A DNA stretch of 59,798 nt from Sphingobium lactosutens DS20 (GTDB lineage Bacteria > Pseudomonadota > Alphaproteobacteria > Sphingomonadales > Sphingomonadaceae): positions 1-59,798 of the forward strand of contig NZ_ATDP01000034.1 in assembly GCF_000445105.1 (NCBI RefSeq), in the 5' to 3' direction. Below, piece after piece: positions 54,042 to 59,798 of this stretch. Within the stretch, counting starts at the first letter, position 1. Each line of letters begins with the position of its first letter. Below the pieces are notes generated by a model. It ran no database searches. It was not told the origin of the DNA and worked only from the letters and a program-made list of their open reading frames with translations. The position numbers were made by a program, and so were the translations under genes.

Positions 54042-54121
54042 GGAGCGTCCGCCTGGCGGTGAATTCCGCCAGCTCAACGATCCCATGTCGCGCCTCAAGC
54101 TCGCTAATTAGCCGATGTTCG

Positions 54122-54171
54122 CATTATGTCTGCCAAATCGTTGTCTGGCGCACAAACCTTGAGGTGACGCC
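54122..54171. repeat. Terminal inverted repeat, right (chromate transposon)
   Basis: Complement of 44020-44069 (49 of 50). Immediately followed by the second CACGT at 54172. Confidence 0.93.
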
Positions 54172-54176
54172 CACGT
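54172..54176. repeat. Target-site duplication CACGT, right copy
   Basis: Second copy of the 5-bp duplication next to the right inverted repeat. Confidence 0.85.
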
Positions 54177-54441
54177 CGCGGGTTGCGACGACCAGTGCAC
54201 CTTCGGCAAATGGCTCTACAGCGACCAGATTACGCTCGCCACACGCGCAGGCCTACCGTACCAGGTCGTGCGCCGCCTTCACGCCGAATTCCATCAGTCC
54301 GCCGGCGCCGTTCTCCAGCAGGCGGTCAATGGCAATCGGGGCGAGGCCGAAGCGCTCATGCTTGCCGATTTCACCCCGCGCTCGGAGAAGCCCGTGCGTG
54401 CCCTTACAAAATGGAAGCGGGAAGTCGCCGCGGCGGCTTGA
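54177..54441 (+). pseudogene. CZB-domain (chemoreceptor zinc-binding) fragment split by the transposon
   Basis: From 54177 the frame reads AGCDDQCTFGKWLYSDQ, VVRRLHAEFHQSAG and TPRSEKPVRALTKWKREV to a stop at 54441. CxFGKWLY and HxxFH are zinc-ligand motifs of the CZB domain. The helix carrying the first ligand is absent. Joined to 43808-44019 the frame is uninterrupted, so these are two halves of one gene. The 4-bp gap to the convergent integrase gene is short. Confidence 0.75.
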
Positions 54442-54445
54442 TCGG

Positions 54446-55573
54446 CTAGGGCTTGGTCAGCCGGGCAGCCATGCGCGCGCTCGCTCCGCTTTTCGCAGCC
54501 AGTTTGGCACCGTAGCGCATGACGGTCTTGGGGTCGCGCCAGCGGTAAGCCTGCATGATCGCTGGCAAGCTTTCGCCGGCCGCGAAGTTGTCCTGCGCCA
54601 CGCCCACTCGGATCGAGTGCGACGAGACTGCGGATACCCAGCGTTCCAATTCCGCTTCCGACATGGATCCCAAGAGCTTGCGCTCCCAGGCGGCGCGGAT
54701 CAGCCGGCGGTAAATCAGCGTCACGCTGTTGGGGTGCAGACGCCGCTGGCCGATCGCTGCCACCGACCCGTCGAAATGGGTCTCGACCCTCCGAAAGAGC
54801 GGCCCGGTGCGGATCCGGCCCTTTTCGCGCCACCGCGCGATCGCTACCATTGTAAGCGCGGAAAGATAGGCATAGGCCCCCTCCCCTGCCTGGTCGGTTT
54901 TGGACGACGGTATGAAGAGCGTGCCGGCGCCGTCGCCGTCCGGACCCTCCACGTGAGAACAATCGATCGCAACCAGCTCGGAGCGTCGCATACCGGTATC
55001 ATAGGCGACGCGCAGAAACGCCTCATCGCGAAGCCCCAGTTCGTCGCGCCGGCATGCCTTCACCAGATGGGCAAGACAGACGCCGGCCGGCGGACTGTCC
55101 AGATCAGAAATGTCTCCTTTGAAGCGGATCGCGCGCGCCTGCCGCTGCCGCACCCCAAGCGCCTTTCGGGCCGCCTTCTTTTCAAGACGGACAAGCGGCG
55201 CTGCGGTTGGATCATCAAGCCCTGCCATGCGATAGGCCCAGCCAACGCTGACAAGGTATCGCTCGATCGTGGCGACAGCCCGCGGCGGCTCAGTCGAGGC
55301 GTCAATGCCGGCGAGCGCGCGGATCCAGGATGCCACCAGTGCCCCGTCCGCCTCCCCTGCCCTCACCCGATGCTGGCGGCACCAGCGCGACCAGACGGCA
55401 AGGTCGGCGCGAAAGGCGCGCCGCGTGTTCGCGGACCAGCCCCGGATAGCCGCGGAAATCATGTCATCATTGATTGTCGCGCAAGGCCCGGCAAGGCTGC
55501 GGACCTCGCGCACCACAAGGTCGTCCGCGGCGAGGCCCCGGCCGCCATCCAATAAGGTAATGCTGTCGTTCAT
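54446..55573 (-). CDS. Tyrosine recombinase / site-specific integrase
   Basis: 375 residues from ATG 55573. Tyrosine recombinase catalytic residues: Arg in TGMRRSELVAI, His-x-x-Arg in SSHSIRVGVAQ, Trp/His position in YRWRDPKTV and Tyr in VMRYGAKL. N-terminal SAM-like core-binding domain. 16 bp after the HEPN gene in the same direction. Its attachment site is not visible; it may have mobilised this island or be an orphan integron/transposon-type recombinase. Confidence 0.9.
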   Translation of the reverse strand: MNDSITLLDGGRGLAADDLVVREVRSLAGPCATINDDMISAAIRGWSANTRRAFRADLAVWSRWCRQHRVRAGEADGALVASWIRALAGIDASTEPPRAVATIERYLVSVGWAYRMAGLDDPTAAPLVRLEKKAARKALGVRQRQARAIRFKGDISDLDSPPAGVCLAHLVKACRRDELGLRDEAFLRVAYDTGMRRSELVAIDCSHVEGPDGDGAGTLFIPSSKTDQAGEGAYAYLSALTMVAIARWREKGRIRTGPLFRRVETHFDGSVAAIGQRRLHPNSVTLIYRRLIRAAWERKLLGSMSEAELERWVSAVSSHSIRVGVAQDNFAAGESLPAIMQAYRWRDPKTVMRYGAKLAAKSGASARMAARLTKP

Positions 55574-55589
55574 GCCCGTGGCGCCCGCG

Positions 55590-57044
55590 TCATGGCACCG
55601 GCTCGCCCATCCAGACATACAGCCGGCGCCCCTCGACGCGCAGTGTGAGCAGATCCTCGACCGTCAGCGGCCGCACATGTGCAACCGGATTACGGATGAC
55701 GCTCAGCCGGCTCAGCGTTTCGGCGATGGCCGTTTTGACCTTGAAGATCGGCTGAAACACGTCGCGCCAATTTTCGCCATGCTCGATGATGCCGCGATAA
55801 TCGCCGAAATCGGCATAGTCGAAAAGCTCTCCAGGCGCACGCTGGGCGTCCACATCGGCCTGGCGCCGCCGTTCCCACTCCTCTCGAATATTCTTGTGGA
55901 CGCGCTGGCGAATCCACTTCTCCCCCACCCCGGCCTTCATGGACCGATCAATAAAGGCGCGCAGCCGGCGCTCGAGCTGGCGAAACATCAAGGAAATGAC
56001 CGCGTCGAGTTCGTCAGGATCGGCTTCGGGCGGCGCTTCCGGAACCATGCCGAAGGGCACGAAGATATGCCCCACCAGCGCCATCGGTAGGCTCGCCAGG
56101 CGCATGTCGAAGCCCCGCGCGATGCGCAGGCCTGACGCCAGCATCGCGTCGTCGACCGCCTCGTCGGCCTCATCCTCGCGCCGGTAATCGCCAAGCTCGG
56201 CGCGCACCAGCTGGGTGGCTCGAGGGGCGGCAGGACTGGTGCGCGCCACAATCTCGGTCATGCCCTTGAAAGCGGCATAACCCTCGATTGAAAGCTCGGG
56301 GCGGTCATCACGAACCCACGGGGTTTCGATGCCCGCCATCTGGGTGGCGGTCGCCCGCGCCCACTCCCCTGCCGCATCACCGACCCCCGCGACGCCAGCA
56401 AGGTCCACTGCGGCGATCTCGGCCGCAGTGGGGAAGCGCAGCTCAGGCACGAGGTCCGGGAACTGCGCCGAAAGCGCGGTGCGAGAAAGGCGCCCGGCAT
56501 TCGTGCCGGCAATGAGCTCCTCGACTCCGGCAAGCTGCTCCACGATCGAGTGGTCGAGCGCGGTCGCGGTGCCGAGCCGTTCGAGCATGGGCGCAAGCGC
56601 GCCACCGCGCGCCAGTGCATCGGCCACCGTGTCGGGGATCAACGGGCGCGCACCCAGCATGCGCTGATAGACGTCAGCTTTCGGCAGGAGCTTGTCGAGC
56701 CGCTCGACACTCGCAAGAGCCTCCTGGAACGCGGAGAAGCGACCGGTCGCTTGGGGATAGCCGCCGCTCGAGACGAACTTGTCGAACTCGCTCTGCCGGC
56801 GCGTCATTTCCTCCAGGATGTTAGGGCGCCGGTCCAGCATGTCGGTGATGCGCTTGTGGTTCGCCGCCATCTCCTCGAAAATCGTCGGCCGAAGCTTGAG
56901 CATCTCGTCGAAGCGTCGCTGGCCTTCCAGCGCCCGCGCGAGAACATCGGCGTTCCTTCCCGCCTGCGTGGCGGCGCGGAGAATATCGGACGCGCCGTTC
57001 AGGTCTCGCATCGCTTTGCGGATCGGATCGTCATCAAAATTCAC
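55590..57044 (-). CDS. HEPN (Swt1-like) protein coupled to the recombinase
   Basis: 484 residues. The first 330 have no family I recognise; coiled helices (LKLRPTIFEEMAANHKRITDML) dominate. The C-terminal 75 residues form a Swt1-type HEPN domain: LFDYADFGDYRGIIEHGENW, FQPIFKVKTAIAETLSRLSVI and RNPVAHVRPL, with R451-x4-H456 as the likely catalytic motif. HEPN proteins of this kind are RNases in antiphage defence. Tight same-strand spacing to the recombinase (16 bp) is unusual. Role in defence is inferred. Confidence 0.7.
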   Translation of the reverse strand: MNFDDDPIRKAMRDLNGASDILRAATQAGRNADVLARALEGQRRFDEMLKLRPTIFEEMAANHKRITDMLDRRPNILEEMTRRQSEFDKFVSSGGYPQATGRFSAFQEALASVERLDKLLPKADVYQRMLGARPLIPDTVADALARGGALAPMLERLGTATALDHSIVEQLAGVEELIAGTNAGRLSRTALSAQFPDLVPELRFPTAAEIAAVDLAGVAGVGDAAGEWARATATQMAGIETPWVRDDRPELSIEGYAAFKGMTEIVARTSPAAPRATQLVRAELGDYRREDEADEAVDDAMLASGLRIARGFDMRLASLPMALVGHIFVPFGMVPEAPPEADPDELDAVISLMFRQLERRLRAFIDRSMKAGVGEKWIRQRVHKNIREEWERRRQADVDAQRAPGELFDYADFGDYRGIIEHGENWRDVFQPIFKVKTAIAETLSRLSVIRNPVAHVRPLTVEDLLTLRVEGRRLYVWMGEPVP

Positions 57045-57185
57045 GTGGTTCTTTCTGATGCATGCGCCTTTGTGCGCAACCCTAGCCGCTCACGACTTCT
57101 TCCGCTAGTGGTGATAACGATCCATTATCAACACTAGGCATCCGGGCATACTTTACTGAACTTTGCTTTCAGTTCACTATTGGGC

Positions 57186-57590
57186 ATGGCTGACATGCCC
57201 TCGCCCGCCTCTTATGGCCCCGATTATACCCCACAAATGGCGGCAGCCATAGCGTCTTGCACCGCGTCCATTTCTCGCCTGGATGCCCGAATTTCCGTCA
57301 GTTCCGCCGCCTCGGCATGGAACCGGCGGGCTACCTGGTCAGGCTATGCGCGGGCGCTGCAACTGCAATCGGCCGAGGTCGACGAAATCGACGTATTTTC
57401 CTGGGGTTGCGGGCTCCAGATCCCCGGCCGGCCGCTGCGCTCGACCACCCTCGACCTGTTCGACCGCTTCGATGCGTGGGCCGCGGCGCTCGCCGATCCC
57501 GACCCGCTCGCCTGGCGCGATACGCTGCCCACCGCCATCAGCGCGCCGGCGGTTGCCACGCAGCACCCTGCTGTCGGCTGCCAAAGTTGA
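57186..57590 (+). pseudogene. N-terminal fragment of a DUF1612 (RHE_PE00001-like) protein
   Basis: 134 residues from ATG 57186. SISRLDARISVSSAASAWNRRATWSGYARALQLQSAEVDEIDVFSWG is the typical opening of a family of about 370-residue proteins in rhizobia and sphingomonads with a C-terminal helix-turn-helix. The sequence loses similarity after about residue 120, so the C-terminal part is deleted. No insertion element is visible at the break. Confidence 0.6.
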
Positions 57591-57688
57591 TGTCATCGCA
57601 GCGTCCGGTGGAAGGGCTTCTGTGCCATAATTAATGGCAACTCCGCTCGTGCGTTTACACGCCCGGCAATTGATTTACCTTCCCGACC

Positions 57689-58939
57689 ATGTCCGAAACC
57701 CCTTCCTGGCGTGCCGGCTTCGAGCTGGAAGTCATTCTTGGCGACCTCGGCGAGCCTCGTTTTGAGAGAGAGCTGCGCGAAGGAGAGGCCATGGACGAGG
57801 CCTCGCCCGCCTTCTGCCGAGCATTCGCGGCCAAATTGCGGGACCGGACAGGCCGCGCCTGGTCCGCCCCATCCGGAACCCCGAAGCAGCCCGGCTTTTA
57901 TGTCGTCCCTGAATATGGGCTCGATCCACTGAACTGGCCTGAAGATCGCCTGGCAGGCGTAGAATTGCTGACCCCTCCCCTGCCCCTGGACGATGCCGAG
58001 ATGGTCAGATCTGAGTTATGCGACGCGATCTACGAGATCGACGGCGATTTCAACTTCTTCGAAAGTGAGCATACCGCCAACTGCGGTTGGCACATCAACA
58101 TCGATGCCGGGAATGGCCATCGGCTCGATCCCGACCGGTTCATCGTCGGCGTCGATGAATTGCTGCTGCTCGCGAACAACGACCGGCTGTTCAGCCGCTA
58201 CACGGCCTTGCAGCGCCATGCCGTCGGCGTGCCGCTATTGCGGCATCTGGCGCATGATCCGACCGGCAAATTCCTGCTTGGCTCGGCGCTTGGTAACTTG
58301 CTCGAGGCCCGCGCCGGGCGCGACAAAGGCTATGCCGCCAATTTCGCCAAGCTGGACAAGGGCTACTTGGAGTTGCGCCATTTCAGCGCGGAAGCGTTCT
58401 TCAACGGCCCTCGCCTCACCGAACAACTCGAGCGCATTCCCGCCGCCTTCGACGTCTGGCCCACCTACAGCAAACCCTTCGAGCAAGCCTTTCGCCAGAA
58501 GTTTCTGCTGCTCTCGCGCTGGCTTGCCCGAAATCGCGACAAACTGGCGTGGAACCTGGCTCACGGCCTGGTCGCCGCCTCGGGCCAGGTTCATTTCGTC
58601 GACGAACCGCTCGGCCACGTGATGGCCGACGGCCTGGTCGAACTCAATCTGTTCGGGCGCGGCGCGTACGAGTATGTCGCCACCATCCGCGACATTGTCC
58701 TCTCGGATATCCCCGAAGCGGTCGCCCTGCTCGCGCTGGATCTTGCCGAGCTTTACAACCTTGGCGTCCGGCAACGGGTCAGCGGCAACAAAGCCTTCCA
58801 GCGCGCCGTGCTCCAGCTCGCGGCCTCGTTGCGGAAGGATGCAAGTCTTTCAAGCGCGGCCCAACTTGAGGCGCTGGCCCATGCGGAGGCACAGCGCCGA
58901 AAGATGCACCCGTACTCTGATGGGATCGCCGCGTCATAG
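57689..58939 (+). CDS. Amidoligase-family protein
   Basis: 416 residues. RAGFELEVILGDLG at the start, GVELLTPPLPL near 95 and CGWHINIDAGNG near 130 match the amidoligase_2 family (PF12224), enzymes of the glutamine-synthetase-like fold that form amide bonds on peptides or amines using ATP. Metal-binding Glu and His are present in these motifs. Members often have an accessory glutamine amidotransferase; none is next to it here. The right neighbour is the IS5-family element, 16 bp after the stop, so an operon partner may have been lost. Confidence 0.75.
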   Translation: MSETPSWRAGFELEVILGDLGEPRFERELREGEAMDEASPAFCRAFAAKLRDRTGRAWSAPSGTPKQPGFYVVPEYGLDPLNWPEDRLAGVELLTPPLPLDDAEMVRSELCDAIYEIDGDFNFFESEHTANCGWHINIDAGNGHRLDPDRFIVGVDELLLLANNDRLFSRYTALQRHAVGVPLLRHLAHDPTGKFLLGSALGNLLEARAGRDKGYAANFAKLDKGYLELRHFSAEAFFNGPRLTEQLERIPAAFDVWPTYSKPFEQAFRQKFLLLSRWLARNRDKLAWNLAHGLVAASGQVHFVDEPLGHVMADGLVELNLFGRGAYEYVATIRDIVLSDIPEAVALLALDLAELYNLGVRQRVSGNKAFQRAVLQLAASLRKDASLSSAAQLEALAHAEAQRRKMHPYSDGIAAS

Positions 58940-58954
58940 CGTCATGGCAGACTA

Positions 58955-59795
58955 AGGCCTGTGGACATTCAGGATTCCCACGCTGCCTGATTTCTGATTC
59001 AGGATTCCCAAGGGGAGTTCTGAATGGACGAGCAGCGATTTGTGGTGACGGATGGGATATGGGCGCGCGTTGAACCCCACCTTCCCGGCAAGAAGAGCGA
59101 TAGCGGTGTGACGGGTAAGGACAATCGCATGTTTTTAGAGGCGGTTCTCTGGCGTGTGCGCACCGGTCTTCCATGGCGGGATCTGCCGCCGGAATTCGGC
59201 AATTGGAACAGCGTGTTCCGGCGCTTCCGGCGATGGGCGAAGGGTGGTGTTTTCGAACGTCTTTTCAGAGAGATCCGCGGCGAGCCGGATTTTGAATACG
59301 CGCTGATCGACGGTACTATCGTTCAGGCTCACCAGAAGGCGAGCGGCGCAAGGGGGGGACTCACGCTCAGGCCATCGGGCGCTCGCGCGGCGGACTGACC
59401 ACCAAGATCGTGGCGCTGGTCGATGCGCTTGGAAACCTGTTCAACCTTGTTCTCCTGCCGGGTCAGGCTCATGACCTGAAAGGCGTCGCACCGCTGATCG
59501 AGGACGTAGCATTCGATGCGCTTCTGGCCGACAAGGCCTTCGATGCTGACTGGCTGCTTGCCGAGTTGGATGTGCGCGGCGCGAGCGCAGTCATTCCGCC
59601 CAAAGCGAACCGCAAGATCAAGCGCAATTACGACCGGCATGCCTATAAGTGGCGACACCTGGTCGAGAACTTCTTCGCGAAGATCAAGGAGTTCCGAGCC
59701 ATCGCTACGCGCTACGAGAAAACTGCCTGCAGTTACACCGCCAACTGGCACCTCGTCGCGACAATCCTCGCCGCGAAGTGAATGTCCACAGGCCT
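58955..59795 (+). mobile_element. IS5-family (IS427-group-like) insertion sequence
   Basis: 841 bp. Inverted repeats of 17 bp: AGGCCTGTGGACATTCA at 58955-58971 and its complement at 59779-59795. Flanked by TA on each side (58953-58954, 59796-59797), as in the IS427 group. The transposase is in two frames joined at a run of seven G. The window ends one base after the right TA. Confidence 0.88.
59024..59781 (+). CDS. IS5-family transposase, two frames with a frameshift
   Basis: First frame 59024-59398: VVTDGIWARVEPHLPGKK, LEAVLWRVRTGLPWRDLP and FEYALIDGTIVQAHQKA (first catalytic Asp). The second frame picks up at GTHAQAIGRSRGGLTTK from about 59356 and runs to 59781 with LADKAFDADWL (second Asp) and FFAKIKEFRAIATRYEKT (Glu). 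The shift of -1 occurs at the G7 run at 59351-59357. This is the programmed slip common in IS427-group elements, so the transposase is likely functional. Confidence 0.9.
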
Positions 59796-59798
59796 TAG

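Larger units (their letters stand above)
44020..54171. mobile_element. Complete Tn3-family transposon with chromate-resistance cargo
   Basis: 10,152 bp between 50-bp inverted repeats (44020-44069 and 54122-54171; 40 bp perfect, one mismatch over the whole) flanked by the 5-bp duplication CACGT. Content: tnpA leftward near the left end, a res-like spacer, tnpR rightward, then cargo: an ATP-grasp gene, a Tat-exported SOD, chrA, chrB, DUF1259, a PepSY-like and a Rap1a-like secreted gene. Removal of the element and one duplication copy restores an open frame across the target. All element genes are intact, so it is plausibly mobile. Confidence 0.93.

Noticed and set aside
54059..55555. A 498-codon plus-strand frame over the CZB fragment and integrase
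   Set aside because: It crosses the transposon end and lies antisense to a clear tyrosine recombinase; no domain in it.
1..59798. CRISPR arrays, tRNA or rRNA genes, replication origins
   Set aside because: No regularly spaced direct repeats, tRNA-like cloverleafs, rRNA-like stretches or Rep/Par genes were recognised by reading; a tRNA search program would be needed to be certain.

Overview
The window looks like accessory DNA of a GC-rich alphaproteobacterium, most likely a sphingomonad. That is inferred from base composition, gene families and operon types; no rRNA, tRNA or replication gene is present to confirm it. Both edges are mobile elements: the window opens at the inverted repeat of a Tn3-family transposon and closes one base after the target duplication of an IS5-family insertion sequence.

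Layout: (1) 1-4451, a Tn3-family transposon (recombinase + TnpA) inserted in istB of an IS21-family element whose right end survives. (2) 4452-14250, a tightly coupled six-gene leftward operon resembling a DNA phosphorothioation (Ssp) defence system: GIY-YIG-like protein, DGQHR/DndB-like protein, sspA, sspB (DUF4007), sspC (large ATPase), sspD (PAPS-reductase-like). No SspE is seen; the GIY-YIG and DGQHR genes occupy its place. (3) 14250-21700, regulators, a GNAT protein, hybrid-cluster protein Hcp with an FNR-type box and a palindrome, an Rrf2/NsrR-like regulator and a flavodoxin-fold reductase. (4) 21800-31400, an L,D-transpeptidase/phosphorylase/PRPP-synthase operon, a beta-CASP nuclease, an ion channel, a truncated-globin/alternative-oxidase operon, a SpoIIAA-like protein and a HEPN protein. 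(5) 31600-38800, a frameshifted IHF-beta-like gene and a sulfide-oxidation cluster (ArsR, peroxiredoxin, persulfide dioxygenase-like MBL, two YeeE/YedE proteins, DUF442-SQR fusion, SulP). (6) 39100-43760, envelope-stress and redox genes (HtrA-like protease, OxyR-like regulator, DUF465, BI-1, zinc ribbon, TerC) ending in a strong terminator. (7) 44020-54171, a complete 10.15-kb Tn3-family transposon with 50-bp inverted repeats and a 5-bp target duplication, carrying chromate-resistance genes (chrB, chrA, a Tat-exported SOD, DUF1259, PepSY-like, Rap1a-like, ATP-grasp). Its removal restores one open frame in the interrupted host gene. (8) 54446-58939, a tyrosine recombinase coupled to a HEPN/Swt1-like protein, a truncated DUF1612-like gene and an amidoligase, then the IS5-family element.

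Together the genes give protection against phage (Ssp-like module, HEPN proteins), nitric oxide (Hcp, globin, AOX), sulfide and persulfide, peroxide and chromate. The best candidate for an undescribed system is the Ssp-like operon with its GIY-YIG + DGQHR pair; second is the HEPN-recombinase pair at 54.4-57.0 kb.
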